From the NCBI RefSeq assembly GCF_014058425.1, contig NZ_CP049366.1, positions 1,240,001 through 1,304,000 of the forward strand: DNA of 64,000 nucleotides, given 5' to 3'. The position numbers and the translations under genes are program-made. This DNA comes from Companilactobacillus pabuli (GTDB lineage Bacteria; Bacillota; Bacilli; Lactobacillales; Lactobacillaceae). Within the stretch, counting starts at the first letter, position 1. The number at the start of each line of letters is the position of its first letter. Positions 50,804 to 60,806 of the stretch are shown piece after piece. The notes beneath the pieces are model-generated. The model saw only the letters and a list, made by a program, of their open reading frames with translations, did not search any database and was not told the origin of the DNA.

Positions 50804-51094
50804 ATGCAAACCAAACAAAGACTGGAGCTTATCGAACAAGAATGTCAGATTAGAAATGATTTAAAAGAAATTCAATTCACTCATTACTTTACCAATCAAT
50901 TCATGGAAGAAAATACGCAATTCTTCTGTATTGAAGAATTTTTCGAGTCGATTGGTGTGACTAGTCAAAGGGCCTTAGAACGTCTACCGCTTGATGCTTG
51001 GGAAAAACATGTAAAAAAATCAACTATTTTTTCTTCTTGGCAGGAAATGTTAAATTCTGCTGGTGAAGAATATGCTAATAATAATTTCTATTAA
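50804..51094 (+). CDS. Conserved small protein, unknown
   Basis: This 96-aa protein is helical and acidic (RLELIEQECQIRNDLKEI, FCIEEFFESIGVTSQRALE, WQEMLNSAGEEYANN). AGGGG lies before its ATG. I do not recognise a family; it may be a small regulator or stress protein. Confidence 0.55.
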   Translation: MQTKQRLELIEQECQIRNDLKEIQFTHYFTNQFMEENTQFFCIEEFFESIGVTSQRALERLPLDAWEKHVKKSTIFSSWQEMLNSAGEEYANNNFY

Positions 51095-51126
51095 AAAAAT
51101 GATTCCGTAATTGGAATCATTTTTTT
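51093..51126. terminator. Bidirectional terminator
   Basis: A perfect 14-bp stem AAAAAAATGATTCC/GGAATCATTTTTTT with a 6-nt loop lies between convergent genes and overlaps the end of the GTPase gene. Confidence 0.85.
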
Positions 51127-53045
51127 ATTGGATATAAATAAGGCACATGAGCCATTTGTGGGACTTCATCCCAAGAAACTGGATAGCCGGCTCCATGAGC
51201 ACAGAATACTGAATCAGGAGTATTTTCCAAGTCTGACACCGGATCATAATCTCGATTCTCAATGACTTCTTCTGCATTGTGACAAGCCTGATAACCAAGT
51301 ACAACACATTCCAAATTCCCTAAACCATGAGTGTATGAGTTAACGGTTTGCGAATAGCCTTGCATTGTTGCTACCGGTGCTGTCCCTGAAATTATCGTTA
51401 AATCTGATTCATCAACCATTTCTGGATTTTCAAAAGTTCCATTCATCTGTTGAATATCATTCATAGCCCGACCAACTTGATCTTGTGGTACTTCCAAACG
51501 GAATTGATACCATGGTTCCAACAATTGACTGCCAGTATCTCTTAACTCCATTAAGCCTTGTCTGACTGCTCGCCAAGTTGCCTCTTTGAAATCTCCACCA
51601 ACTGAATGAACATTACTAGCTTTCCCACCAATCAAAGTGATTTTCATATCAGTAATAGGTGCCCCAATCAGTACACCTAAATGTTCCTTCGACTGCAGAT
51701 TACTCAAAACTTGATGTTGCCAGTTGCTGGCCAAAACATCCAAACTACAATTCGATGCAAATTTTAAACCACTACCGATTGGTCCCGGTTCTAATAATAG
51801 ATGAACTTCGGAATAATGACGCAAAGGTTCAAAATGTCCCACGGCTTCAACTGGTTGCGTAATAGTTTCTTTGTATAAGATACTTCCCTCACCAAAACCA
51901 ACATCTAAATTGAATCGATCTAACAATAACTGCTGAATAATTTCTAATTGTACTTGTCCCATAACTTGGATTCGAATTTCTTGTAAGTGACTCGACCATT
52001 GAACATGCAATTGTGGATCTTCATCTTCCAATTGACGCAGTGCTTCCAAGCATTGGTGAATATCGTTGTCTTTGGGATCCAAAGCAAAATTTAAAACTGG
52101 TTGAATCGTCGGTTTTTCACTGTTAATTTGTTTTCCTAAACCTAATCCCGGATAAGTATCGGACAATCCCGTAATTGCACAAACTTCTCCTGCGATTAAA
52201 CTCTGAGTTAAATCAAATTTTGAGCCATCATAAACTCTTAGTTGGTTAGCTTTTTGTTCATTATATAAAACAGCTTTATTTTCAAGCATTCCACCAGTAA
52301 CTTTGACCCAAGTCAAACGCTCGTTACCATCATGAGAAATTTTAAAAACCTTAGCACCAAATTCTTCTGGATAATTGCTTTCTATTGAAAAACGCCGAAC
52401 TCCTTGTAAAAATTCTTCAATACCTTCCATTTTCAAAGCTGAACCAAAGAAACAAGGAAAGACTTTACGTTGGCGAATCAATTTTTGAACCGTTGTATCT
52501 ATCAATTCTCCACTATCTAAAAATTGTTCTAAAACATTATCGTCAGTCATTGCTACATCTTCATTGAAATTGTCAGATTCAAAATCAATACAGCCACTAG
52601 CCAAATTATTTTGTAAATCATTCAAAATTTGTTGTTGGTCAGTTCCTAATGCATCCATTTTATTCACAAAAATAAAAGTTGGTACTTGATAATGATCTAA
52701 TAGTCGCCACAAGGTCCTCGTATATCCTTGCACGCCATCAGTCGCTGAAACCACCAAAATCGCATAGTCCAAAACACTCAAGACTTGTTCTGTCTGGGAG
52801 GCAAAATCGACGTGTCCTGGAGTGTCCAAGAGTGTCAATTTCAAATCTTGATATTGTAAATTAGCTTGATGAGAAAAAATCGTGATTCCGCGCTTTTTCT
52901 CTAAAGCATCTGGGTCTAAAAAGGCGCTCCCCTTATCGACTCTTCCTAATTTTCTAAGTGCACCCGTTTGATACAATAAGGCTTCTGACAAAGTCGTCTT
53001 ACCTGCATCAACGTGCGCTACGATTCCTGTTACTATTTGCTTCAT
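51117..53045 (-). CDS. TetM/TetO-like translational GTPase
   Basis: The 642-aa protein has EF-G family GTPase motifs: G1 AHVDAGKTT (10-18), RGITI, G3 DTPGH and G4 NKMD. EF-G-like domains follow with CLEALRQLEDEDPQL and TGSQLLEPWYQFRLEVP. Length equals that of ribosomal protection proteins such as TetM. The domain IV tip differs from the TetM type seen in resistance genes, and no mobile element is near. It may be a native factor; tetracycline resistance is not shown. Confidence 0.8.
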   Translation of the reverse strand: MKQIVTGIVAHVDAGKTTLSEALLYQTGALRKLGRVDKGSAFLDPDALEKKRGITIFSHQANLQYQDLKLTLLDTPGHVDFASQTEQVLSVLDYAILVVSATDGVQGYTRTLWRLLDHYQVPTFIFVNKMDALGTDQQQILNDLQNNLASGCIDFESDNFNEDVAMTDDNVLEQFLDSGELIDTTVQKLIRQRKVFPCFFGSALKMEGIEEFLQGVRRFSIESNYPEEFGAKVFKISHDGNERLTWVKVTGGMLENKAVLYNEQKANQLRVYDGSKFDLTQSLIAGEVCAITGLSDTYPGLGLGKQINSEKPTIQPVLNFALDPKDNDIHQCLEALRQLEDEDPQLHVQWSSHLQEIRIQVMGQVQLEIIQQLLLDRFNLDVGFGEGSILYKETITQPVEAVGHFEPLRHYSEVHLLLEPGPIGSGLKFASNCSLDVLASNWQHQVLSNLQSKEHLGVLIGAPITDMKITLIGGKASNVHSVGGDFKEATWRAVRQGLMELRDTGSQLLEPWYQFRLEVPQDQVGRAMNDIQQMNGTFENPEMVDESDLTIISGTAPVATMQGYSQTVNSYTHGLGNLECVVLGYQACHNAEEVIENRDYDPVSDLENTPDSVFCAHGAGYPVSWDEVPQMAHVPYLYPIKK

Positions 53046-53078
53046 CTTAATTCCTCCAGAGCTACTGCAAATAGTTTA

Positions 53079-53858
53079 TCATAGCGCGTTCATAATTAGA
53101 TGAATTAACCATAGATGAGCGGGATAAAAAATATAAAATAAGTACTTCAATTGTCGACTGTGTGGTCCGATTTTACCATTGTAGAAATGTAAAAATGGAA
53201 TTATTAAAATAAAGAAAATATCGCTGGCATTCATAGCAATACTGTCAAATAGCATCAAAGAATTGTTAATTGGAACAGTTAAAGCCATTGGCAATTCAAT
53301 TAATGCTAGAAATACCATTAAACCTATGTAAAATAAATTTCTCTTTTTAATATTTTGATGCGTTAATTGCGTAATAAACATAAATGGCACTACCACCATG
53401 CTACCTTCAAAAATCGGTACGATGCTAAAAATCAATAAAACTACTGACAGAATCTGTAATTTTTTCTTAGCTTTTAAGTCTTGAACTTGATTATCCCAAA
53501 GCCAAATTACTATTAATCCTAAAGCTAAGGTGGCAAAAATATTATCCCCTAAGATGGACATTTGATTTGGTTGTCGTAAAACAAATATATTTAATAAACA
53601 ATTCCCCAACGCCATAAAAATACTCCAACCAATCAAACGTGTTAGATAATTTTTACGACTGTGAGTGTAATGCATTCCCTCTACTACTAAATACGCAAAT
53701 CCCACAGCCACAACTCTAGTAATAATATGAAAGAAATCTGCTAAATATGGGGAAATAAAATATTCGATATGATCTAAAACCATCAACCCCATTAAGATGA
53801 TTTTAAAAGTTTCGCGATTCATCGCCTTATGAGAAATACTCGGTGTGAATTGTTGCAT
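53079..53858 (-). CDS. TraX family membrane protein
   Basis: The 259-aa protein has about eight membrane segments and the TraX pattern: FKIILMGLMVLDHIEYFISP, RVVAVGFAYLVVEGMHYTHS-R and YPAHLWLIHLIMNAL at the end. TraX of F plasmids acetylates pilin; chromosomal relatives in lactobacilli have unknown acyltransferase-like roles. Single gene upstream of nothing obvious. Confidence 0.8.
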   Translation of the reverse strand: MQQFTPSISHKAMNRETFKIILMGLMVLDHIEYFISPYLADFFHIITRVVAVGFAYLVVEGMHYTHSRKNYLTRLIGWSIFMALGNCLLNIFVLRQPNQMSILGDNIFATLALGLIVIWLWDNQVQDLKAKKKLQILSVVLLIFSIVPIFEGSMVVVPFMFITQLTHQNIKKRNLFYIGLMVFLALIELPMALTVPINNSLMLFDSIAMNASDIFFILIIPFLHFYNGKIGPHSRQLKYLFYIFYPAHLWLIHLIMNAL

Positions 53859-53975
53859 ACATAATCTCCTCTTTTATCAATATTTCACATTATCCAAATT
53901 TCACTAAGGCTTGTAAATATACCTGACACAACTGTTAGTGCTATATTACAAATTAGTAAGGTTAAGGGGCAAATT

Positions 53976-54746
53976 ATGCAAAAATTCAATCGATTCTTAC
54001 ATTCAGATAGTTACTACGTCGTTATTGTTTTAGCAGGATTATTATCATTGGTAATTTTAGTTTTGAGTTTTATTCCCGGTTTTGATATTTCCAAATCACC
54101 ATATATCGAAATCGATTTTACAACGTTACTAATTTTTGGTTTTGATTATTTTGGAAGATTGGCTTTAGCAAAAAATAAAATGCGTTTTTTCAGACACAAT
54201 ATCGTTGATCTCTTAGCGATCATGCCTTTCTTTACAATTTTTAATATTTTTCGATTCTTCCGAGTTTTTCATATTATCCGTTTTTCCAAAATATTCACCC
54301 TCGTTCGCTTGATTGGAACTGCCGGCAAGATGCAAAAGAACGCTAAAAAGTTTTTAAGAATCAATGGTTTCATTTATTTATTGATTATTTGTGGAATCGT
54401 CTTAGTGACGTCTGCTATCACTTATTCACTAGCCGAAAAAGCTTCTTTAAGCAACTCTTTCTGGTGGGCTATCGTGACGGCATCTACTGTTGGTTACGGT
54501 GATGTTGCGCCACAAACTTTGGCAGGAAGACTGGCAGCTGTCTCTCTGATGATCATCGGTATCGGCTTCATTGGAACTTTGACTAGTACCATCACCAGTT
54601 ACTTTACTAGCGAACACAACCATGAAAATGATGATAAGCTAGAACAAATTTTATCTAAGCTAGATAAAATAGAAACCGAAAATCAAAAAATGCGTCAGGA
54701 AATCAAGCAATTAAAGCAGCGACAAAACGATAAAAAGCTTAAATAA
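53976..54746 (+). CDS. Voltage-gated-like potassium channel
   Basis: The 256-aa protein has six hydrophobic segments, an S4-like Arg-rich part (FRFFRVFHIIRFSKIFTLVR) and the selectivity filter ASTVGYGDVAPQT. The C-terminus is a coiled coil (LEQILSKLDKIETENQKM). It probably forms a tetrameric K+ channel. AAGGGG precedes its ATG. Confidence 0.85.
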   Translation: MQKFNRFLHSDSYYVVIVLAGLLSLVILVLSFIPGFDISKSPYIEIDFTTLLIFGFDYFGRLALAKNKMRFFRHNIVDLLAIMPFFTIFNIFRFFRVFHIIRFSKIFTLVRLIGTAGKMQKNAKKFLRINGFIYLLIICGIVLVTSAITYSLAEKASLSNSFWWAIVTASTVGYGDVAPQTLAGRLAAVSLMIIGIGFIGTLTSTITSYFTSEHNHENDDKLEQILSKLDKIETENQKMRQEIKQLKQRQNDKKLK

Positions 54747-54853
54747 TACTTAATATATTTTTATATAGTAATTATTATATTTTAATAACGCTTTCTTTTA
54801 TATTTTTGCAAAGTTTTTACTTATTTTTCAGTGATTTGTAATATAATAAATTT

Positions 54854-54968
54854 GTTAGGAGAATCCCAAAATATGCAATATTAAAACTAAAATTCTCATT
54901 AGTACGATTCTTCTATAGAATATTCTCCTAACCAAAAGAACGCTACCTTATCGCAACGTTCTTTTTTT
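54854..54968 (+). ncRNA. Predicted small RNA 1
   Basis: A TATAAT box at 54842-54847 lies seven bases before GTTAGGAGAAT (54854-54864). This pairs perfectly over 11 bp with ATTCTCCTAAC (54922-54932). Inside is a hairpin ATTCT/AGAAT. A terminator AAGAACG/CGTTCTT with T7 follows. No ORF is present. The closing stem would hide or expose a TCTCCT anti-Shine-Dalgarno sequence. Confidence 0.55.
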
Positions 54969-55018
54969 ATATTTATTTGGCATATTACATTATCATATTT
55001 TTGTTATATAATATATAT

Positions 55019-55107
55019 CGATAGAGATATTACATTTAAAACCTAGAAAAATCTATTCACAGATATCTCTTTCATTAAAGAAGGTCACTTTGAGGTGGTC
55101 TTTTTTT
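55019..55107 (+). ncRNA. Predicted small RNA 2
   Basis: TATAAT at 55007-55012 is followed by AGAGATAT (55023-55030), which pairs perfectly with ATATCTCT (55063-55070). A terminator AAGGTCAC/GTGGTCTT with T7 follows. The layout copies that of the upstream predicted RNA: promoter, closing stem, short loop, terminator. Confidence 0.5.
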
Positions 55108-55221
55108 ATTTAAATAATCGTACCCTCCTAAAAAAATTCGATTGAAATAATATATCAAATTCGTGTGGAATACTCCTTTTTACTTCGGCTATAATGGTGC
55201 AAAATAATTAGGAGTAAATTA

Positions 55222-55716
55222 ATGAAAATAAAGCTCATTTTGCTTAATCTACTAGCTTTGACTACTTTTATTGGTCTTTCTAATAACGTTTATGCGAGCA
55301 AAAAAGACTCAACAGACAATCTGTCTATCGAGGAAAAAAGAGATAATCATTTATCCAACAAAATCAAAAAAATCAATCACGCACTCAACAAGAAAATTTA
55401 TGAATTTAGAGAACATCCTCAGAAAAAAAACAACATCGAGGAAAATTCATGGATGACTTACGTAAAAAACATTAACTATTTAAAAAATAATCAATTAGAA
55501 ATCTATGTGAATCCTAACTTTAAAAAACTCAGCGATAAAAAGCGAGAATTCATTGTGGCTACTGTTCAACGTATTTCTTTATCAGAAGTGCTCAAAGTAC
55601 TTGATATCTCTCCTAACGATTACATGGAAGGCCTCAGTTCAATTATTTATCTTGATGGCAGCCGTTTAGGTCGTTCAGTATTTTTAAATACCAAAGAATT
55701 AAAATGGTACGACTAA
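55222..55716 (+). CDS. Secreted protein, unknown
   Basis: The 164-aa protein has a signal peptide (IKLILLNLLALTTFIGLS, cleavage likely after VYA) and a basic mature part (RDNHLSNKIKKINHALNKK, LEIYVNPNFKKLSDKKREF). TTAGGAG precedes its ATG. It is followed by a small exported protein. No domain recognised. Confidence 0.6.
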   Translation: MKIKLILLNLLALTTFIGLSNNVYASKKDSTDNLSIEEKRDNHLSNKIKKINHALNKKIYEFREHPQKKNNIEENSWMTYVKNINYLKNNQLEIYVNPNFKKLSDKKREFIVATVQRISLSEVLKVLDISPNDYMEGLSSIIYLDGSRLGRSVFLNTKELKWYD

Positions 55717-55752
55717 AATATGCTATAGTTTAGCTAAAAAGAGGAATTAATA

Positions 55753-55959
55753 TTGAAAAAGAGATTCAAACGGATCTTACAGTTAAATACTTTTTTGACA
55801 GCTTCAATAATTGCAGCCGACTTATTCTTTTTGCATCATCATAATGAACCAGACTCTCACGTGCGCCAAGTAACAACTTCGAAAAAGATGTTATTAAGAC
55901 CAATTTCTAAATTGCGTAGTATTCAATCTAATGAAGAAGAAGAATTTAATGATAAGTAA
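55753..55959 (+). CDS. Small exported/membrane protein, unknown
   Basis: The 68-aa protein starts with TTG after GAGGAA. A basic start (KKRFKRILQLN) and a short hydrophobic stretch (TFLTASIIAADLFFL) suggest membrane insertion. The rest is charged. It forms a pair with the upstream secreted protein gene, 36 bp apart. Confidence 0.5.
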   Translation: MKKRFKRILQLNTFLTASIIAADLFFLHHHNEPDSHVRQVTTSKKMLLRPISKLRSIQSNEEEEFNDK

Positions 55960-56015
55960 TCTTTCTTAAAATCCCTTAACTCTACCTTTTAATTAATTGC
56001 TTTATCATAATCAGA

Positions 56016-56056
56016 CGGTCCTACTAAAAATCAATTTTTAGTAGGATCGTTTTTTT
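56016..56056 (+). terminator. Terminator of the small exported-protein pair
   Basis: A 16-bp stem (CGGTCCTACTAAAAAT with ATTTTTAGTAGGATCG, one mismatch) and T7. Confidence 0.85.
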
Positions 56057-56152
56057 GAATTCCATATACTTCATCACAATGTTTTTAAAAGTCAATTATC
56101 GTAGTATTATATATATGTAATAAATTTATTTATGAATTCGGTTACTATGTTT

Positions 56153-56203
56153 AATAGTCCAAATTCTGATGACCCAAAAAGCTGAAAATATATTTAGGAG
56201 GAA
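56153..56203 (+). repeat. Leader element shared with the prophage lysogeny gene (copy B)
   Basis: 43 of 51 positions match 41201-41251. It directly precedes the Ltp-like gene and provides its TTTAGGAGGA ribosome site. The in-frame mini-ORF MFNSPNSDDPKS (ATG 56147) ends here. Confidence 0.65.
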
Positions 56204-56211
56204 ACTTCAAT

Positions 56212-56829
56212 ATGCGAAGTCAAAGGAACATGCGAAAAAAGAAACCATTTTTTAAAAAATGGTGGTTTTGGTTATTAATAGTTATTGTAATTTTTATTAT
56301 TGTTCCGAAGGGAAACAGCTCTTCAACAAGTTCTAGTAGTTCTATGAAAACAGAACAAGTTAAGAAAAAGCAAACTCCAAAAGAGTACGAAAATGCCCTA
56401 ATAAAGGCAAAAAATTATTCAAATATTATGCATATGTCTAAAGATTCTATTTATAAACAATTAACGTCAGATTCAGGAGAAGGTTTTAGTGAAAAAGCGG
56501 CTAACTATGCAATGAATAATTTAAAAGCAAACTATAAGAAAAATGCCCTTGCTAAGGCAAAATCATATTCACAAGATCAACACATGTCAAAACAAGGTAT
56601 CCTAGATCAATTAACCTCGGATTCTGGAGAAAAGTTTACTGAAGAGGAAGCTCAATATGCCGTTGACAATCTGAAAGCAAACTATAATAAAAACGCCTTA
56701 GCTAAGGCAAAGGTATATTATAACGACCAACATATGTCCAAGGATTCGGTCAAAGAACAATTAACGTCAACTTACGGTGAAAAATTTACTGAAGAAGAAG
56801 CCCAATATGCTTTAAATCACTTAGAATAA
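56212..56829 (+). CDS. Ltp-like membrane-anchored protein with three HTH-like repeats
   Basis: The 205-aa protein has a basic start, a membrane helix (KKWWFWLLIVIVIFIIVP) and a Ser-rich linker. Three repeats of about 47 residues follow (ALIKAKNYSNIMHMSKDSI, ALAKAKSYSQDQHMSKQGI, ALAKAKVYYNDQHMSKDSV, each ending with YA-x-N/D-x-L). Such repeats define the Ltp family; Ltp of phage TP-J34 blocks DNA injection of other phages. The gene lies outside the prophage but shares a leader with a prophage gene, suggesting phage origin. Confidence 0.8.
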   Translation: MRSQRNMRKKKPFFKKWWFWLLIVIVIFIIVPKGNSSSTSSSSSMKTEQVKKKQTPKEYENALIKAKNYSNIMHMSKDSIYKQLTSDSGEGFSEKAANYAMNNLKANYKKNALAKAKSYSQDQHMSKQGILDQLTSDSGEKFTEEEAQYAVDNLKANYNKNALAKAKVYYNDQHMSKDSVKEQLTSTYGEKFTEEEAQYALNHLE

Positions 56830-56900
56830 ATAAGAAAATTTCTATTTTTTAATAACTCATAAAATCCCATATTCATCAATAGATTGATACATTTTAAACA

Positions 56901-56934
56901 AAAAAATAGAACACACAAAGGTGTTCTATTTTTT
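56901..56934. terminator. Terminator after the Ltp-like gene
   Basis: A perfect 14-bp stem AAAAAATAGAACAC/GTGTTCTATTTTTT with a 6-nt loop lies between the Ltp-like gene and the leftward tRNA; it can serve both strands. Confidence 0.85.
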
Positions 56935-56942
56935 GTATTTTA

Positions 56943-57032
56943 AGGAGAGTACAGGATTTGAACCTGCGCGCCTGCTATAAAACAGGTTCGTCGGATTTCG
57001 AGTCCGATGCATTACCACTCTGCCAACTCTCC
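56943..57032 (-). tRNA. tRNA-Ser(CGA)
   Basis: Class II cloverleaf: acceptor GGAGAGT/ACTCTCC, anticodon arm TCGGA-CTCGAAA-TCCGA with anticodon CGA, variable arm with CCTG/CAGG, and T-arm GCAGG-TTCAAAT-CCTGT. CCA is not encoded. The base after the acceptor is T, where Ser tRNAs usually have G. It reads UCG codons. Confidence 0.92.
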
Positions 57033-57058
57033 ATAAGAAAGGCCTAAGCCTTTTTATA

Positions 57059-57577
57059 TTAGTATTGCATAAGAGTATACATGTCATACCCTTTAATTTT
57101 ATCACGACCGTGCAAATCAGTTAATTCAATTAAGAAGGCCGTTCCAACTACGATACCACCTAATTTTTCAATCAACTTGATCGTAGCGGCTAAAGTACCA
57201 CCAGTTGCCATCAAATCATCTACTACTAAGACTTTTTGACCTGGCTTGATAGCATCTTTTTGCATATAAAGTGATGCTTGACCATACTCCAAATCATAAG
57301 AAACAGAAACTGTTTCTCTAGGCAACTTACCTTTTTTACGAGCAGGAGCAAAACCGATGCCCATCTTGTAAGCTACTGGACAACCCACGATAAATCCACG
57401 GGCTTCTGGTCCAGCAATCATTTCGGCTCCACGGCTCTTTGCATATTCCACAATCTTATCGGTTGCGGCAGCATATGCCTTGCCATCAGCCATTAATGGT
57501 GAAATATCTCGAAATAGTACACCAGGTTCTGGAAAATCTTGAACATTAGCTACGTATTTCTTAAAATCAATATCCAT
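57059..57577 (-). CDS. apt: Adenine phosphoribosyltransferase
   Basis: The ATG at 57577 ([19 protein letters not shown]) is the natural start; 15 more codons upstream overlap recJ. The 172-aa protein has [30 protein letters not shown] and the PRPP-binding loop [13 protein letters not shown]. It salvages adenine to AMP. It follows recJ closely, an arrangement common in Firmicutes. Confidence 0.93.
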   Translation of the reverse strand: MDIDFKKYVANVQDFPEPGVLFRDISPLMADGKAYAAATDKIVEYAKSRGAEMIAGPEARGFIVGCPVAYKMGIGFAPARKKGKLPRETVSVSYDLEYGQASLYMQKDAIKPGQKVLVVDDLMATGGTLAATIKLIEKLGGIVVGTAFLIELTDLHGRDKIKGYDMYTLMQY

Positions 57578-57599
57578 TTTTTTAAATTCCCCATTCAAT

Positions 57600-59909
57600 C
57601 TAACAGTGACAATCGTAATCACTCATCCATGATAACAAATCGTCAAAACTAGATTCAATTAATATTTTTTCAACGTCATTACGCTGTAATCTCTTCAAGT
57701 AAGTCGGAGATTCGATTAATTCACGTTGTTGTGAAGCATTTGCTTTTTCAACAAAACCATTTACTATTTTAACAAAATTTAACTCAAAAAACACTTTTAA
57801 ATAAAAATCTACGTCATTTTTTTGCATATTCAAGTATTTGGCAACTAAATCCATCCCCTCCATCGTAATATTTTGATGGGAGTAAAGATATTTCAAAAGC
57901 GCTTTCATCTTTATCATATCAGGCTTCAAGTATCTACTTGTCAAATCAGTATGGAAAAATAAAGCTGTATGTTGAGTCTTATTATTTTTGATAAATTTTT
58001 GGAATAATTCTAAATTGTGAGGTCGATCATAAATCAAAACATTCTTACCATCACAGTTTTCATTATACATAATTAAATCAGTTTTCACATTGAAACGCTT
58101 GGCTGCTTCTAAATATGCTTCATTAAAGAAGACTACTGCATCGAAATGTTCTAAGATTTTGGTCGACAAGCCCTTATTTCGATAATCTAAATAAACATTT
58201 TTTAAATCTGCGAGGACTTGCGCTTGTGGTGAAACTTGAAAATCATCGATCATCAACTGAAGATTCTTTTTGCCACGCCACTCATTAATTCCTAATTCTC
58301 CATAAACATCGCATAAATTAGTCGTTAAACTAGCGGCTTTTTCAAACATCCCAAAGCCTATTGCATCGATTCTGTGCTGTTCATCCGTAATTTGTGTTTT
58401 CAAATGACTGGCATCTTTACCGATCGAACGCATCTGTGACAATGAAACATTGCCTAATTTAATGATAGGTTTGGGATTACCCATTCCAAAAGGTGCTAAT
58501 TGTTGAACTTGCTTGATTAAATCCATACTCAAATCTGCAATATTTAATTGCAAATCATAATTTTTAACAACCGGTGCCTTAGGGTCAAAACCCTGTTGTG
58601 AAGGTTCATCTTGCAATAATTTCGTTAATTCATCTAACTTATCTTCTTCAATTGAAAAACCGCAAGCTTGCGCATGTCCACCAAAAGCTGTAAATAAGTC
58701 ACGATGCTTATCTAACGCAGTGAACAAGTTGAAGCCTTCTGGAGAGCGACCAGAGCCTTTCATGACACCGCTATTATCGTCAAATTGCGTAGCTAGGACA
58801 GGTTTATTTTCTTGATCCATCGTTCTACTAGCAACGATTCCCAAAATACCTTGGTGCCAACCATTACCTTTTAAGACAATTACACCATTATCTTTTTGAG
58901 CTTGGATTTGATTTTGAGCATCGGCAAAAGCACTGGCAACTAAATCTTGTCTTCTAGCATTGATATCTTCTGTCTCATCAACGATTTCTTTAGCAAAAGA
59001 TTCATCACCCGTCGTCAGCAATTCAACTCCAGAAGAGGCATTTTCTAAGCGACCAAGAGCATTGATCCTAGGTGCAATTCGAAAACCAATATCTTCTTCA
59101 GTTACATTGGACAATCTAACTTTGCACTTATCTAATAAAGCACTCAAACCAACGTGATTGTTATTTTTCATTTGCTTGAGACCTTCGGTAACGATGACTC
59201 GGTTTTCACCCTTTAAAGCTACCGCATCAGCGACGGTTCCAATAGCAGCTAAATCAATCAATTGCAAGGCTTCATCGCCTAATAAAGCATCAGCAATCTT
59301 AAAAGCCACCCCAGCTCCAGATAAGTAAGGACAAACATATTCAGCACCGGGAATGCTAGGATGAACGATGGCATCAGCTTCAGGCAATTCTTTCGGCAAA
59401 TCATGGTGATCAGTAACAATTACTTTAACGCCACGGTCCTTAAGATATTTGATTTCATCTTTGCCACTGACACCATTATCAACCGTGATCAACAAATCTA
59501 TTCCTTGATCGGCTAATTCTTTATAGCGTTCCAAATTAGGTCCATAACCGTCTTTAAAACGATCAGGAACATAAAAAATCGGCTTATTGCCGAGTTTTTG
59601 TAAAGTCAATTTCATGATTGAAGTACTAGTAACACCGTCAGCATCGTAATCACCATAGATGGCAATCTTTTTTTCTGATTCGACGGCTTCATCAATCAAC
59701 TCCAAAGCTTTATCCATGTCATGAAGTCCAAAAGGATCTTGTAATTCAGTCACATCACTGTGCAAAAAAGCTTCAATATCACTATCTTCAACGATATCTC
59801 TTTCCAGCAATAATTCTGCTACTACTGGTGTAACCTTTTTACTTTGTGCAAATTTATCTATCTCTTGTTTTGTGGGATTCTTTCGCTTTTCCCAATTAAT
59901 TAATGTCAA
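57600..59909 (-). CDS. recJ: Single-strand-specific exonuclease RecJ
   Basis: The TTG at 59909 has AGGTGATG in front; another TTG six codons upstream is possible. The protein (about 769 aa) has DHH family motifs: [29 protein letters not shown] and the DHHA1 [12 protein letters not shown] region. The C-terminal part of about 200 residues is the extension seen in Firmicute RecJ. It degrades 5' single strands in DNA repair. Confidence 0.93.
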   Translation of the reverse strand: MTLINWEKRKNPTKQEIDKFAQSKKVTPVVAELLLERDIVEDSDIEAFLHSDVTELQDPFGLHDMDKALELIDEAVESEKKIAIYGDYDADGVTSTSIMKLTLQKLGNKPIFYVPDRFKDGYGPNLERYKELADQGIDLLITVDNGVSGKDEIKYLKDRGVKVIVTDHHDLPKELPEADAIVHPSIPGAEYVCPYLSGAGVAFKIADALLGDEALQLIDLAAIGTVADAVALKGENRVIVTEGLKQMKNNNHVGLSALLDKCKVRLSNVTEEDIGFRIAPRINALGRLENASSGVELLTTGDESFAKEIVDETEDINARRQDLVASAFADAQNQIQAQKDNGVIVLKGNGWHQGILGIVASRTMDQENKPVLATQFDDNSGVMKGSGRSPEGFNLFTALDKHRDLFTAFGGHAQACGFSIEEDKLDELTKLLQDEPSQQGFDPKAPVVKNYDLQLNIADLSMDLIKQVQQLAPFGMGNPKPIIKLGNVSLSQMRSIGKDASHLKTQITDEQHRIDAIGFGMFEKAASLTTNLCDVYGELGINEWRGKKNLQLMIDDFQVSPQAQVLADLKNVYLDYRNKGLSTKILEHFDAVVFFNEAYLEAAKRFNVKTDLIMYNENCDGKNVLIYDRPHNLELFQKFIKNNKTQHTALFFHTDLTSRYLKPDMIKMKALLKYLYSHQNITMEGMDLVAKYLNMQKNDVDFYLKVFFELNFVKIVNGFVEKANASQQRELIESPTYLKRLQRNDVEKILIESSFDDLLSWMSDYDCHC

Positions 59910-59955
59910 TCCATCACCTACTAACAATTATTCAATTATAGCAATTTTTTAATGC

Positions 59956-59992
59956 AAAAAAAAAGTTCTGAAACTAATTCCAAAACTTTTTA
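59956..59992 (-). terminator. Terminator after the sortase gene
   Basis: On the minus strand AAAAAGTT pairs with AACTTTTT, extended by TG/CA, followed by more T. It lies just past the sortase stop, before recJ. Confidence 0.65.
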
Positions 59993-60000
59993 AGGAGTAT

Positions 60001-60660
60001 TTAAGAAAATACCGCTAAAGTATTTTTATTGGCTGGTTGGCTCTTCACAAGTGCTCCTTGTAAAGCCCAACGGTTAGTACCACCATCGGCACAAGTTATC
60101 AAAGTTAAAATGCTCTGATTTTCAACGTCATCTAACAAATAGACGGCCGTTGGTGGAACGATTTTCTTATAGTAAATTTTGTACGTATAAACTCGTTTCA
60201 TATTAGTTATATAAGCTAAATCACCAATTTTAGCATTCTCTAATGGCGAAAACAGTGCACCCTTATTAGTCATATAATGACCAGCTAAGGCATAATTGGA
60301 TTTGCCCATCTTCTCATTTTCTTTCATCGTACCGCCACCAGTTGACAGCGCATTGTCACTTAAACCAACAACGATTGGTAAACGTAAGTTAACTGAAGGG
60401 ACTGCCATTTTTCCAATTACCGCTGCATCATTGTTCACTGAAGCTTTGGCAACTTGAGTCGCTGAAATTGGCTTTACTTTATTAAAATCAAATTCACCTT
60501 TTTTCTTGGCATTACTAGCAGCTTTTTTAGCAGTCAAAGTAGTCAAATTGTGATCAGAAATTCTTTTGACCGCATATTCTTTGATTGGTTGATTAAAGAT
60601 TAAAGCAACAGCAACCAATAATAAAAGAATTGTTCCAAAAATCGAAAAGAACTTTTTCAT
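60001..60660 (-). CDS. srtA: Class A sortase
   Basis: The ATG at 60660 (MKKFFSIFGTILLLLVAV) has AAGGAATGG before it; the frame is open 14 codons further. The 219-aa protein has an N-terminal membrane anchor and the sortase core with H128 (LAGHYMT), C190 (TLITCADGG) and R197 (TNRWALQG). It links LPxTG proteins to peptidoglycan. It is a single gene divergent from galE. Confidence 0.9.
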   Translation of the reverse strand: MKKFFSIFGTILLLLVAVALIFNQPIKEYAVKRISDHNLTTLTAKKAASNAKKKGEFDFNKVKPISATQVAKASVNNDAAVIGKMAVPSVNLRLPIVVGLSDNALSTGGGTMKENEKMGKSNYALAGHYMTNKGALFSPLENAKIGDLAYITNMKRVYTYKIYYKKIVPPTAVYLLDDVENQSILTLITCADGGTNRWALQGALVKSQPANKNTLAVFS

Positions 60661-60806
60661 TTTTTCCATTCCTTGTTCCATGAATTTACAATATATATTC
60701 AATCTTAAAACATCTACAAAGAAAAGTGTAGTTTTTAATTTTTACTAACTTTAAATTTTTCTAAGTAAGTTATAATGTACTTATAAATGAATCTGGAGGT
60801 AATTAT

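Noticed and set aside
51117-53045. Calling the TetM-like gene a tetracycline resistance determinant
   Set aside because: Only family resemblance is visible; no mobile context, and the domain IV tip differs.
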